Under the pieces are notes generated by a model. The model made no database searches, was not told the origin of the DNA, and saw only the letters and a list, made by a program, of their open reading frames with translations. A DNA stretch of 64,000 nucleotides. Source: Lientehia sp934351765 (GTDB taxonomy: Bacteria; Bacillota; Clostridia; Lachnospirales; Lachnospiraceae). Both the position numbers and the translations under genes were made by a program. The DNA lies in contig NZ_JBQKGG010000003.1 of NCBI RefSeq assembly GCF_052118925.1, positions 62,001 through 126,000 of the forward strand. Direction: 5' to 3'. Below, one piece after another: positions 40,866 through 50,666 of the stretch; positions within the stretch are counted from its first letter, which is position 1, and every line of letters begins with the position of its first letter.

Positions 40866-42152
40866 ATGAGTGTACAGGTAGAGAACTTGGAAAAGAACAT
40901 GGCGAAGCTGACCATCGAGGTTCCCGCTGAGGAAGTAACAAAGGCGATCGGCGATGCGTATAAGAAGAATAAGGGCAAATTCAATGTTCCCGGCTTCCGT
41001 AAGGGCCATGTACCCCAGAAGATGATCGAGAAGATGTTCGGCGTTGGCGTATTTTATGAGGACGCTGTTAATATCCTGCTTCCCGGCGCTTATGCAAAGG
41101 CATGCGACGAGAGCGGTCTTGATATTGTTTCCCGTCCGGAGATTGATGTAACCCAGATCGAGGCAGGAAAGCCCATGATCTTTACTGCAACCGTAGCGGT
41201 AAAGCCTGAGGTGACGCTTGGACAGTATAAGGGCGTTGAGGTTGCAAAGCAGGATCTCATCGTAACCGATGATGATGTGATGGCTGAGATCAAGAAGGAG
41301 CAGGAGAAGAATGCAACGGTTGTTACCGTTGAAGACCGCCCGGTTCAGAAGGATGATACCGCAGTGATCGACTTCGAGGGCTTCTGCGACGGCGTAGCAT
41401 TCGAGGGCGGAAAGGGAACGGATTTCCCGCTGGTGATCGGCTCCGGCCAGTTCATCCCCGGCTTTGAAGATCAGCTTATCGGCAAGAATGCAGGCGAAGA
41501 AACAGAAGTAAAGGTAACCTTCCCGACTCCTTACCAGGCAAAAGAGCTGGAAGGCAAGGATGCAATCTTCAAGGTAACTGTGAAGGAGATCAAGGAGAAG
41601 CAGCTTCCCGAGATCGATGATGAGTTCGCAAGCGAGGTTTCCGAGTTCGATACTCTGGAAGAGTACAAGAAGGAAGTTGCCGACAAGTTAAAGGCACAGA
41701 AGGAAGCAGACGCCAAGAGAGCAAAGGAAGACGAGGCTGTACAGAAGGCTGTTGCAAACGCGCAGATGGAGATTCCGGAGCCCATGATCAAGACTCAGGC
41801 TTCCAACATGGTTGATGAGTTTGCTCAGAGAATGCAGGGCCAGGGTCTGACTATGGAAATGTATATGCAGTACACCGGAACCACAAGAGAGCAGCTGGAG
41901 CAGCAGATGGTTGAGCAGGCGAAGAAGCGCATCGAGACGAGACTTGTTCTGGAGGCGATTGCAAAGGCTGAGGATATCCAGGTGTCTGATGAAGAATTAG
42001 ACAAAGAGATCGAAGAGATGGCAAAGGCTTACCAGATGGAAGCAGACCAGCTCAAGAAGTATCTTGGTGAGGCAGAAGCCGCACAGATGAAGACTGATAT
42101 TGCAGTACAGAAGGCTGTAGATCTTCTGTGTGCAGAGGCAGTAGAGGTTTAA
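40866..42152 (+). CDS. tig: Trigger factor
   Basis: A 428-residue ribosome-bound chaperone. The N-terminal domain carries the ribosome-docking loop (NVPGFRKGHVPQKMIEKMFG, residues about 38-57). The FKBP-type PPIase domain (about 150-245) shows DFEGFCDGVAFEGGKGTDFPLVIGSGQFIPGFEDQLIG. A long helical C-terminal domain follows. Codon usage is that of a highly expressed gene. It heads a protein quality-control run with clpP, clpX and lon. Confidence 0.97.
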   Translation: MSVQVENLEKNMAKLTIEVPAEEVTKAIGDAYKKNKGKFNVPGFRKGHVPQKMIEKMFGVGVFYEDAVNILLPGAYAKACDESGLDIVSRPEIDVTQIEAGKPMIFTATVAVKPEVTLGQYKGVEVAKQDLIVTDDDVMAEIKKEQEKNATVVTVEDRPVQKDDTAVIDFEGFCDGVAFEGGKGTDFPLVIGSGQFIPGFEDQLIGKNAGEETEVKVTFPTPYQAKELEGKDAIFKVTVKEIKEKQLPEIDDEFASEVSEFDTLEEYKKEVADKLKAQKEADAKRAKEDEAVQKAVANAQMEIPEPMIKTQASNMVDEFAQRMQGQGLTMEMYMQYTGTTREQLEQQMVEQAKKRIETRLVLEAIAKAEDIQVSDEELDKEIEEMAKAYQMEADQLKKYLGEAEAAQMKTDIAVQKAVDLLCAEAVEV

Positions 42153-42174
42153 TTGAATTACAGGAGGTATCTGA

Positions 42175-42762
42175 ATGAGTTTAGTTCCTTACGTCATTGA
42201 ATCAACCAGCAGGGGCGAGCGTTCCTACGATATTTATTCCAGACTGTTAAAAGAGCGGATCATCTTTCTGGGCGAGGAAGTGAATGAAACGACGGCCAGC
42301 CTGATCGTGGCCCAGCTTTTATTCCTGGAATCGGAGGATCCCGGAAAGGATATCCAGCTTTACATCAACAGCCCCGGTGGAGTTGTGACAGCAGGTATGG
42401 CAATTTATGATACCATGCACTATATCAAATGCGATGTATCCACCATCTGTATCGGAATGGCAGCCAGCATGGGTGCATTCCTTCTTGCAGGCGGAACAAA
42501 GGGCAAGCGCATGGCGCTTCCCAATGCGGAGATCATGATCCATCAGCCCTCCGGCGGTGCCCAGGGCCAGGCCACCGATATCCAGATCGTGGCAGATAAG
42601 ATCATTGCAACAAAGAGAAAGCTCAATGAGCTGCTGGCGCAGAACACCGGCCAGCCGTTAAGTGTTGTTGAGGTGGATACGGAGCGCGACCATTATATGA
42701 GCGCGGCCGAGGCCATGGAATATGGAATCATCGACCAGGTGATTGAAAGCCGCCAGAGGTAA
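42175..42762 (+). CDS. clpP: ClpP protease subunit
   Basis: A 195-residue serine peptidase that forms the tetradecameric barrel used by ClpX and ClpC. The catalytic Ser is in GMAASMGAFLLAGG and the His in MIHQPSGGAQGQ. The Asp follows in DTERDHYMSAAEA. The start of the mature form (LVPYVIESTSRGERSYDIYSRLLKERIIFLG) is typical. AGGAGG precedes ATG 42175, 22 bases after tig. Confidence 0.97.
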   Translation: MSLVPYVIESTSRGERSYDIYSRLLKERIIFLGEEVNETTASLIVAQLLFLESEDPGKDIQLYINSPGGVVTAGMAIYDTMHYIKCDVSTICIGMAASMGAFLLAGGTKGKRMALPNAEIMIHQPSGGAQGQATDIQIVADKIIATKRKLNELLAQNTGQPLSVVEVDTERDHYMSAAEAMEYGIIDQVIESRQR

Positions 42763-42766
42763 GCCA

Positions 42767-44032
42767 ATGGCAGGAAAATTTGACGTTCGCTGCTCTTTCT
42801 GCGGAAAGACCCAGGAACAGGTAAGAAAACTGATCGCAGGCGGAAAGGATGTCTATATCTGTGATGAATGTGTGGAGCTTTGTGCGGAGCTGATCGCGGA
42901 AGATCCCGATCTGAACCACAAGGACGCACTGGCAGAGGGGATCAACCTGTTAAAGCCGAAGGAAATCAAGAAGTTCCTGGACGAATATGTGATCGGACAG
43001 GATCAGGCAAAAAAAGTCCTTTCCGTTGCGGTTTACAATCATTACAAGCGGATCATGGCGCCGGAGGAAACCTCCGATGTCGAGATACAGAAGAGTAATA
43101 TCCTTCTCCTCGGGCCTACCGGATCAGGAAAAACCTTCCTGGCCCAGACCCTGGCAAGGATCTTAAACGTGCCCTTTGCCATCGCAGACGCAACCTCTCT
43201 CACTGAGGCCGGTTATGTCGGCGAGGATGTGGAAAATATTCTGCTGAAGATCATTCAGGCCGCCGATTTTGATATTGAGCGGGCGGAATACGGAATCATT
43301 TATATTGATGAGATCGATAAGATCACGAAGAAGTCCGAGAATGTGTCCATTACGAGAGACGTTTCCGGCGAAGGCGTTCAGCAGGCACTCTTAAAAATCC
43401 TGGAGGGAACGGTTGCCAGTGTGCCGCCTCAGGGCGGAAGAAAGCATCCCCATCAGGAGATGTACCAGATTGATACCACCAATATCCTCTTTATCTGCGG
43501 CGGAGCCTTTGACGGCCTGGAGCAGATCGTGGAGAGCCGTCTCGGAGCCGGATCTCTTGGCTTTGAGAACCAGTTAAAGGATGAGAGCGAGCGTGATGTC
43601 AGTGAGCTTCTGTCTCAGGTAACACCGCAGGATCTGATCAAGTTTGGCCTGATCCCGGAGTTCATTGGCCGTGTGCCTATGGTGGAGTCACTGGAGTTAC
43701 TGGACCGTGATGCTCTGATCCGGATTCTGACAGAGCCGAAGAATGCCATTGTGAAGCAGTACCAGAAGCTGTTTGATCTGGATGGTGTGGAACTCCAGTT
43801 CACGGATGATGCCCTGGAATCGATTGCAGACCAGGCGGTGGAGCGCAAGATCGGCGCCCGCGGACTTCGTGGAATCATGGAAAAAGTAATGACCGATATT
43901 ATGTATGAGATCCCGTCAGATGACAACATCGGCCGGTGTATCATTACAAAAGAAGTCGTGGAGGGCAAGGCCCAGCCGCAGCTTGTCTACCGTGATACGG
44001 AAGTAAAGAAGCGCAAGGGCGAAACCGCCTGA
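42767..44032 (+). CDS. clpX: ClpX ATPase
   Basis: A 421-residue AAA+ unfoldase that feeds ClpP. The N-terminal zinc-binding domain has CSFCGK...CDECVELC. Walker A is LLGPTGSGKTFLAQ, Walker B IIYIDEIDKI, and the ClpP-docking IGF-type loop is seen in LGFENQ. ATG 42767 lies five bases after the clpP stop; an upstream in-frame start at 42743 would overlap clpP. The gene pair is tightly coupled. Confidence 0.97.
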   Translation: MAGKFDVRCSFCGKTQEQVRKLIAGGKDVYICDECVELCAELIAEDPDLNHKDALAEGINLLKPKEIKKFLDEYVIGQDQAKKVLSVAVYNHYKRIMAPEETSDVEIQKSNILLLGPTGSGKTFLAQTLARILNVPFAIADATSLTEAGYVGEDVENILLKIIQAADFDIERAEYGIIYIDEIDKITKKSENVSITRDVSGEGVQQALLKILEGTVASVPPQGGRKHPHQEMYQIDTTNILFICGGAFDGLEQIVESRLGAGSLGFENQLKDESERDVSELLSQVTPQDLIKFGLIPEFIGRVPMVESLELLDRDALIRILTEPKNAIVKQYQKLFDLDGVELQFTDDALESIADQAVERKIGARGLRGIMEKVMTDIMYEIPSDDNIGRCIITKEVVEGKAQPQLVYRDTEVKKRKGETA

Positions 44033-44096
44033 CGAAAGGGGCCGCAGAACAATGCGGTCCCTTGTTGTGTAAAAGGAAACTAAAGGAGGAAAGAAC

Positions 44097-46394
44097 ATGA
44101 CAATCCCTGCACTCGCACTTCGCGGATTATGTGTGCTGCCGAAAATGGTGGTACATTTTGATGTCAGCAGGAAAAAGTCTATTCTTGCATTGGAAAAAGC
44201 CATGGTGGCGGATCAGAAGATCTTTCTGGTGGCACAGCGTTCGGTTCAGGATGAAGATCCGGGCATGAAGGAGCTTTATGAGATCGGAACCGTTTCGTCC
44301 ATCAAGCAGATCGTAAAGCTGCCCGGCGGCATGGTAAGAGTTCTGGCGGAAGGTCTGCTGCGCGGCCGTCTGACAGAGCTTACCGATTCGGAGGGGTATC
44401 TGGAGGCAGAGTTTGAGCCCTGCCCGACAGAGCCCTTTGCGGAAGCAGACGAGATCACAAGAGAGGCCATGAGCCGGATCTTAAAGGGACTGGTAGAGCA
44501 GTACGCCGATGCAAATCCGTCCATGAACCGGGAACTGATCGCGGAGCTGCTGGAAAGCACCAGTCTGGAGGAGCTGGTTGATGATATTGCAGTCAACATT
44601 CCCTTCAGTCTGGAGAACCGCCAGCAGCTGTTGGAGGCTATTTCTCTGCCGGAGCGGTATGTGCTGGTGGAAAAGATCCTGACCATGGAGGTTCAGGTCT
44701 GCCGCATCAAGCAGGAGTTCCAGGAAAAGGTCAAGGAACGGGTAGACCAGAACCAGAAGGAATATATTTTAAGAGAACAGCTGAAGCTGATCCGTGAGGA
44801 GCTGGGCGAGGACAGCGAATCAGAGGCGGAGGAGTTTGAGGAGCAGCTTTCCCATCTGAGGGCAGGAAAAGAGATCAAGGATAGGATCACCAAAGAGATC
44901 AACCGTTATCGTGCCATGCCGGCCGGAAGCCAGGAGGCGTATGTCAGCCGCAACTATGTGGAAAATCTGCTGGAGCTTCCATGGGAGAAGCATTCCAGAG
45001 ACAATAAGGATCTGGGAAAGGCCGAGGCGATTCTGGAAGCGGATCATTACGGTATGGAGGAGATCAAGGAGCGGATCATGGAATTCCTTGCCGTCCGTTC
45101 CCTGACCGGAAAGGGAGAAAGCCCGATCCTCTGTCTGGTCGGACCGCCCGGAACAGGAAAGACATCCATTGCCCGCTCCATTGCCCGGGCACTCAGTAAA
45201 AAGTATGTGCGGATCTGTCTGGGAGGCGTCCGTGATGAAGCGGAGCTGCGCGGCCACCGGAGGACCTACGTGGGCGCTATGCCGGGACGGATTGCAGCTG
45301 CCTTAAAGCAGGCGGGAACATCCAATCCGCTGATCCTTCTGGATGAGGTGGACAAGCTGGGCGGTGATTACAAGGGAGATCCCTCATCGGCGCTTCTGGA
45401 GATCCTGGACGGAAACCAGAACAGCAAGTTCCGGGATCATTACATCGAGCTTCCCATTGATCTTTCTGAGGTGCTGTTCATTGCGACGGCCAACACTACG
45501 GAGACAATTCCGCGTCCGCTTTTAGACCGTATGGAAGTGATCGAAGTAAGCAGCTACACGGAAAATGAAAAGTATCATATTGCCGTCAACTATCTGGTGG
45601 ACAAGCAGAGAAAGAAGAACGGTCTTTCGCAGGCACAGTTTTCTGTGACCGGAGGAGCAATCCGGAAAATCATCCACAGCTATACCAGAGAGGCCGGTGT
45701 CCGTTCCCTGGAACGGAAGATCGGTGAGCTTTGCCGGAAGGCAGCAAGAGAGCTTCTGGAGGGTAAAAAGAAGACGGTAAAGGTGACCGAGCGGAACCTG
45801 GAAAAGTATCTCGGAAGAGAGCTTATTCGGTTTGACAAGGCCAATAAAGAGGATCTGGTGGGCATTGTCCGCGGCCTGGCATGGACCAGTGTGGGCGGCG
45901 ATACGCTGGAGGTGGAGGTGAGCCTCCTGCCCGGAAGCGGAAAGCTTCAGCTTACCGGAAAGCTGGGCGATGTCATGAAGGAATCCGCTCAGACCGCTCT
46001 CAGCTATGTCCGTTCTGTAAGCTCCGCCTATGACATTGACAACAATATTTATGAGAAGAATGATATCCATGTCCATATCCCGGAGGGAGCTGTTCCCAAG
46101 GACGGCCCGTCCGCCGGAATCACCATGGCGACGGCGATGATGTCGGCGGTGACCGGAAAGAAGGTCAAGGCGGATCTTGCCATGACCGGTGAGGTGACGC
46201 TGCGCGGCCGGGTTCTTCCCATCGGCGGCCTGAAGGAAAAGCTTCTGGCGGCAAAGATGGCGGACATCCATACGGTTTTAGTGCCGGAGACGAACGAACC
46301 GAATGTACAGGAGCTTTCCAGGGAGATCCTGGACGGCATGGAGATCCGGTATGTGGAAAACATGGAACAGGTATTGAAGGCAGCGCTTGTGTAA
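44097..46394 (+). CDS. lon: Lon protease
   Basis: A 765-residue LonA protease. The N-terminal substrate domain begins IPALALRGLCVLPKMVVHFDV. The AAA+ module has Walker A LVGPPGTGKTSIARS and Walker B PLILLDEVDKLG. The protease domain has the Ser-Lys dyad: Ser in PKDGPSAGITMATAM and Lys in LPIGGLKEKLLAAKMA. A hairpin (44037-44061, GGGGCCGCA...TGCGGTCCC) lies between clpX and lon and may attenuate transcription. AAAGGAGG precedes ATG 44097. Confidence 0.97.
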   Translation: MTIPALALRGLCVLPKMVVHFDVSRKKSILALEKAMVADQKIFLVAQRSVQDEDPGMKELYEIGTVSSIKQIVKLPGGMVRVLAEGLLRGRLTELTDSEGYLEAEFEPCPTEPFAEADEITREAMSRILKGLVEQYADANPSMNRELIAELLESTSLEELVDDIAVNIPFSLENRQQLLEAISLPERYVLVEKILTMEVQVCRIKQEFQEKVKERVDQNQKEYILREQLKLIREELGEDSESEAEEFEEQLSHLRAGKEIKDRITKEINRYRAMPAGSQEAYVSRNYVENLLELPWEKHSRDNKDLGKAEAILEADHYGMEEIKERIMEFLAVRSLTGKGESPILCLVGPPGTGKTSIARSIARALSKKYVRICLGGVRDEAELRGHRRTYVGAMPGRIAAALKQAGTSNPLILLDEVDKLGGDYKGDPSSALLEILDGNQNSKFRDHYIELPIDLSEVLFIATANTTETIPRPLLDRMEVIEVSSYTENEKYHIAVNYLVDKQRKKNGLSQAQFSVTGGAIRKIIHSYTREAGVRSLERKIGELCRKAARELLEGKKKTVKVTERNLEKYLGRELIRFDKANKEDLVGIVRGLAWTSVGGDTLEVEVSLLPGSGKLQLTGKLGDVMKESAQTALSYVRSVSSAYDIDNNIYEKNDIHVHIPEGAVPKDGPSAGITMATAMMSAVTGKKVKADLAMTGEVTLRGRVLPIGGLKEKLLAAKMADIHTVLVPETNEPNVQELSREILDGMEIRYVENMEQVLKAALV

Positions 46395-46499
46395 TCGGGA
46401 GATTTCGGAGGAGTCCGATGCCGGGCGCATAACATAAAAGGAATGCGTTCCGGCCGATGGGGCCGGTCTTCGCAGTGAGAGAGCCGGGAGGCAGAGAAA

Positions 46500-47141
46500 A
46501 TGATAATCAGAAGTGTAAATCTGGAAACGGTCTGCGGCGTGACCAGCCGTCTGCCGGAAAATGACAAGCCGGAGATCGCCTTTGCAGGAAAATCCAATGT
46601 AGGAAAATCGTCTCTGATCAACGCGCTGATGAACCGAAAGGCGTATGCCAGAACCTCGGCGCAGCCGGGAAAGACCCAGACCATTAATTTTTATAACATC
46701 AATGACATCCTGTACTACGTCGATCTGCCGGGCTACGGATATGCGAAGGTATCCCAGGCGGAAAAGGAAAAGTGGGGGCGTATGATTGAAAACTATCTGA
46801 AGAAATCCAGACAGCTCCGGTGTGTGTTCCTGCTGGTGGATATCCGTCACGAGCCGTCAGCCAACGATAAGCAGATGTATGACTGGGTGGTTCATAACGG
46901 TTACCGGCCGGTGATCATTGCCACCAAGTTAGATAAGATCAAGCGCAGCCAGATCCAGAAGCAGATCAAGACTGTGCGGACCGGTCTGGGGATCGGAGCC
47001 GATGTGACGGTGATCCCGTTCTCTGCCGAGACAAAGCAGGGACGGGAGGAGATCTGGACACTGATCGAGCACCTTACAGAGCCGGAGCAGGAAATGGAGG
47101 AGGCCGCGGATGAACGAGGAATGGCAGAATCTGGGGAATAA
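46500..47141 (+). CDS. ysxC: Ribosome-biogenesis GTPase EngB/YsxC
   Basis: A 213-residue TRAFAC GTPase needed for 50S subunit assembly. Its GTPase motifs are G1 AGKSNVGKSSLIN (residues about 24-36), G2 TSAQPGKTQT, G3 DLPGYGYAK, G4 ATKLDKIK and G5 FSAETKQG. The gene follows lon, an order conserved in Firmicutes. GGGAGGCAGAG precedes ATG 46500. Its end overlaps the next gene by 32 bases. Confidence 0.96.
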   Translation: MIIRSVNLETVCGVTSRLPENDKPEIAFAGKSNVGKSSLINALMNRKAYARTSAQPGKTQTINFYNINDILYYVDLPGYGYAKVSQAEKEKWGRMIENYLKKSRQLRCVFLLVDIRHEPSANDKQMYDWVVHNGYRPVIIATKLDKIKRSQIQKQIKTVRTGLGIGADVTVIPFSAETKQGREEIWTLIEHLTEPEQEMEEAADERGMAESGE

Positions 47142-48492
47142 TATCAAGGATATGGTACAGGACGCCGTAAACTGCGGTGATTTCCAGAAGCTGAACCAGA
47201 ATATCCGAAGTACCATCGACCAGGCTATGGCGGCAGTCAGTGAAAATAAAGAGAATTCCGCCGATGAGACGTCTGGCAGTGAGACGAAAAGCTGGCGTGC
47301 AAGAACGGTAAGGACGGAATACTCTGATTCCCAGGGGCGAGCAAGAAAGAGCGATGAAAGCGTGTACGGACGGGCGGTAAAGACCGACGGAACCATGCGG
47401 GGCGGCAACTGGCAGAGCAGCAGCAGAACCAGTACCAGAAACTGGAGCAGCTTCTCTCAGAACGTCAGAAATGCAGCCGGGGTACAGAGCCAGTGCTCTG
47501 ATCACCGTCCGGCAGTACAGAAAACATCGTTTCCTGTGCAGATCAATCATACCATGGCGGGAGGAATTGCCCTGTCCATCTGCGGCAGTGTACTTGCGGG
47601 CGGGACGGCCATGGCAGTTGTGGGACTTCTGGCAGCACTGGGCGTCTGGGGACTCAGTAAGGGTGTCCTGACCGGACTGATCTGTATTCTGCCTCTTTTT
47701 GCCGCAGGACTGGTGCTGCTTAAAATGGGAATCGGAAAATATTCTCTGGTGAAGCGGTTTAAGCGCTATGCGGCAAGGCTCCGCGGAAAGACCTACTGCG
47801 AGCTGAAGGAGCTGGCGGACAGCATCGGAAAGAACACGGCTTATGTCACAAAGGATCTGAAAAAGATGATCGCCAGGGGCTGGTTTCCCCAGGGGCATAT
47901 GGATGATGAGGAAACCTGCCTGATCACCGATGATGCCACCTACCGGCAGTATCGCCAGACCATGGAGCAGGCCAGCCGTCAGAAAAGTGAAGAGGAGGCG
48001 GCAAAAAAGCAGGCCGCCGTTATGGAGGAGAGCAGGCCGAAGCTGAGCCCGGAGGCCGAGGAGACGATCCGGCAGGGAAAGGTGTATGTGAAGCGGATCC
48101 GGGCCTGCAATGATGCGATACCGGGCGAGGAAATCTCTGCAAAGATCCTCCAGATGGAGACCATCATTTCAAAGATCTTTGACCGTGTGGAGCGCCATCC
48201 GGAGAACATTCCGGACCTGCGGAAGATGATGGATTATTATCTGCCGACGACAGTAAAGCTTCTGGAGGCATATCAGGAGCTGGACGGCCAGCCAGTTCAG
48301 GGAGAGAATATCACCACCTCCAAAAAGGAGATCGAGGATACGCTGGATACGTTAAACGAGGCATTTGAGCGCCTGTTTGACAGCATGTTCCAGGAGACTG
48401 CCTGGGATGTGTCCACAGATATTTCGGTATTGAAGACCCTGCTTGCCCAGGAGGGGCTTTCCGGAGGGCAGATTGATAAGAAACAGATGTAA
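47110..48492 (+). CDS. xpaC: XpaC-family membrane protein
   Basis: A 460-residue protein of the XpaC/YceN family (5-bromo-4-chloroindolyl phosphate hydrolysis protein). A polar N-terminal half (residues about 1-145) precedes two hydrophobic segments (about 150-205). An alpha-helical C-terminal domain follows, with the family pattern ISKIFDRVERHPENIPDLRKMMDYYLPTTVKLLEAYQEL. The hydrolase name is historical; no catalytic residues are recognisable. It is followed by telA, the pairing seen in B. subtilis yceN-yaaN type loci. Confidence 0.87.
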   Translation: MNEEWQNLGNNIKDMVQDAVNCGDFQKLNQNIRSTIDQAMAAVSENKENSADETSGSETKSWRARTVRTEYSDSQGRARKSDESVYGRAVKTDGTMRGGNWQSSSRTSTRNWSSFSQNVRNAAGVQSQCSDHRPAVQKTSFPVQINHTMAGGIALSICGSVLAGGTAMAVVGLLAALGVWGLSKGVLTGLICILPLFAAGLVLLKMGIGKYSLVKRFKRYAARLRGKTYCELKELADSIGKNTAYVTKDLKKMIARGWFPQGHMDDEETCLITDDATYRQYRQTMEQASRQKSEEEAAKKQAAVMEESRPKLSPEAEETIRQGKVYVKRIRACNDAIPGEEISAKILQMETIISKIFDRVERHPENIPDLRKMMDYYLPTTVKLLEAYQELDGQPVQGENITTSKKEIEDTLDTLNEAFERLFDSMFQETAWDVSTDISVLKTLLAQEGLSGGQIDKKQM

Positions 48493-48632
48493 AAGGAACG
48501 TAAAATGAAGGCACGGTTCTTGGCGGGAGCGCGAAACCGTGATATGATAAAGCATATCTGTGAACGCAGAAACAGCTGCGGAAAGCATGGAAGCTTAACA
48601 GAAATAAAATAGCGAAATTGGGGAGGATGGCC

Positions 48633-49772
48633 ATGGAAATGAATGAAGTTCAGACAAAAACGGTATTGACACTGGATCCGTTCGGGGAGACAAAAGCTCC
48701 GGAGCCGGAGCTTCCGGCAGAGAAAAAAGAGCCGGAATGGAACGATAATATGCTTTCCGAGGAGGAAAAGCAGATGGTAGATGCCTTTGCCGGACAGATC
48801 GATCTGGCAGATTCGGCAGCTGTTCTTCAGTATGGAGCGGGCGCGCAGAAGAAGATGGCAGACTTTTCCGAGTCCGCCCTGAACAACGTGAAGACCAAGG
48901 ATCTCGGAGAGGTTGGGACTCTGCTTGCCGATGTGGTAACAGAGTTAAAGGGCTTTGATGCGGAGGAGGAACGTGGCTTCTTAGGCATTTTCAAAAAGCA
49001 GGCCAATAAGGTTACCGCTATGAAGGCAAAGTATGCCAAGGCTGAGGTCAATGTGGACAGGATCTGCAAGGCTCTGGAGGATCATCAGGTGCAGCTCTTA
49101 AAGGACGCTGCCATGCTGGATAAGATGTACGAAACAAACCTGACCTACTTCAAGGAGCTTTCCATGTATATCCTTGCCGGAAAGAAAAAGCTTTATGAGG
49201 TGGAGAATAAGGAATTGCCGGAGCTGACTGCAAAGGCGGAGAAGAGCGGACTTCCGGAAGATGCTCAGGCAGCGCGGGATCTGGATGCCAGATGCAAGCG
49301 GTTTGAGAAGAAGCTTCATGATCTGGAGCTGACCCGCATGATCTCCATGCAGACAGCCCCTCAGATCCGTCTGGTGCAGGACAATGACACAGTAATGGTC
49401 GAGAAGATCCAGTCCACGATCGTCAATACGATTCCTCTGTGGAAGAACCAGATGGTTCTTGCGCTCGGTGCGGCCCATTCCGCAGAAGCTGCTCAGGCAC
49501 AGCGCAGGGTTTCAGACATGACCAATGAGCTGCTCAAGAAGAATGCCGAGACCTTAAAGACGGCATCTGCCGATGTGGCACGGGAATCCGAACGTGGAAT
49601 CGTAGATATGGAAACGCTGAAATCCACCAACGAAACGCTGATCGCAACGCTGGATGAGGTACTTCAGATCCAGGCCGACGGCAGAAAGGCAAGAGCTGAG
49701 GCAGAGGTGGAAATGAACCGGCTGGAGGGCGAGTTAAAGGACAAGCTTCTGGAGATCGCAAACCGGAAGTAA
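48633..49772 (+). CDS. telA: TelA-family toxic anion resistance protein
   Basis: A 379-residue largely helical soluble protein of the TelA (tellurite/toxic anion resistance) family. The pattern includes GFLGIFKKQANKVTAMKAKYAKAEVNVDRICKALEDHQVQLLKDAAMLDKMYETNLTYFKEL and a central IVNTIPLWKNQMVLALG. The family is often paired with XpaC, as here, and its biochemical role is unclear. I chose ATG 48633, six bases after GGGGAGG; other in-frame starts are within 15 bases. Confidence 0.92.
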   Translation: MEMNEVQTKTVLTLDPFGETKAPEPELPAEKKEPEWNDNMLSEEEKQMVDAFAGQIDLADSAAVLQYGAGAQKKMADFSESALNNVKTKDLGEVGTLLADVVTELKGFDAEEERGFLGIFKKQANKVTAMKAKYAKAEVNVDRICKALEDHQVQLLKDAAMLDKMYETNLTYFKELSMYILAGKKKLYEVENKELPELTAKAEKSGLPEDAQAARDLDARCKRFEKKLHDLELTRMISMQTAPQIRLVQDNDTVMVEKIQSTIVNTIPLWKNQMVLALGAAHSAEAAQAQRRVSDMTNELLKKNAETLKTASADVARESERGIVDMETLKSTNETLIATLDEVLQIQADGRKARAEAEVEMNRLEGELKDKLLEIANRK

Positions 49773-49795
49773 GAAATATCGAATGATGGATCAAA

Positions 49796-49831
49796 ATAAA
49801 AAAGAATGTGCCGCGGCACATTCTTTTTTAT
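49796..49831. terminator. Perfect bidirectional terminator
   Basis: An A-rich arm ending GAATGTGCCG is followed by its exact complement CGGCACATTC and a T-rich arm. It separates the convergent telA and DUF4364 genes and works in both directions. Confidence 0.9.
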
Positions 49832-50343
49832 TTCATTAACAGCTTCATGATGTTCTGATAAATCGCCTGGTTTTCTTTATTCCAGCGGCTGCACATATGC
49901 TCGGCCTGTTCCTTGTCCGGGACGGAAATGCTCAGGTCCAGAAGCGAGGTCTTACCCTCACGGATCGCACAGTGAACCACATAATCCTGGGCGGTGGAAC
50001 GGTAATAATCAGAGATCAGTCCGACTTCATCGCGGAGGCGGACTTTATTTTCTTTTAAATAGGCGTCGATATCGTCAACGATCGCAGAAGAGATTTTCTT
50101 CCCGAAATAGGAGAGGGTTTCTTCACCTTCACTGGTGATCTCATAACGGGAGCTGTTGCGCGTGGATTCCATTTTTACCAGGTGAGATTCGCTGAGTTCA
50201 GAAAGCGCCTGCTGAAGCGTAAAGTAAGTGGTATATTCCTTATCCAGAAAAAATTCCGAAATCTGGGCATTGGAAAGCGGGAACTTTACCTGCTTTAACA
50301 TATACAGAATCATCAGCTTATACAGAGTCAGCGGTTCAGACAT
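49828..50343 (-). CDS. DUF4364 family protein
   Basis: A 171-residue protein of the DUF4364 family, common in Clostridia. A winged-helix-like N-terminus (LYKLMILYMLKQVKFPLSNAQISEFFLDKEYTTYFTLQQALSEL, then LVKMESTRNSSRYEITSEGEETLSYF) suggests DNA binding; the C-terminal half is mixed alpha/beta. No function is established. ATG 50343 is chosen for GGGAGGGAAG upstream; a longer frame to 50376 is possible. Confidence 0.85.
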   Translation of the reverse strand: MSEPLTLYKLMILYMLKQVKFPLSNAQISEFFLDKEYTTYFTLQQALSELSESHLVKMESTRNSSRYEITSEGEETLSYFGKKISSAIVDDIDAYLKENKVRLRDEVGLISDYYRSTAQDYVVHCAIREGKTSLLDLSISVPDKEQAEHMCSRWNKENQAIYQNIMKLLMK

Positions 50344-50496
50344 GGAATCTTCCCTCCCTTCGGATATGAGATACAAACAGAATTCCGTACGGACGGAACC
50401 GTGGAATTCGTGAGTCCTGGTATCATCATACCAACTTTAAAAGGTGAAATCAAGCGGTATTTTGGGGGTGATTTTTGTCCCGGTAAATCCGGGTAC

Positions 50497-50525
50497 TTGC
50501 CAAAAAAAGAGAAGTGTGCTATATT
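50497..50525 (+). promoter_or_regulatory. Promoter of rho
   Basis: TTGCCA (50497-50502) and TATATT (50520-50525) are 17 bases apart. A leader of about 135 bases follows before ATG 50667; rho leaders are sites of autoregulation in other bacteria. The rest of the 323-base gap shows nothing else. Confidence 0.6.
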
Positions 50526-50666
50526 ATGTCATTATAAGAGTCTATGTTCTGATATGCCGATTTCAAGGCAGATGAATCCCACAAAACGAGAAAACTGAAA
50601 TTAAATCTGAAAAATCGTTCCTCTTGTTCTTATTTGTTTACCCATTGCAGAAAGGAAATAAAATTT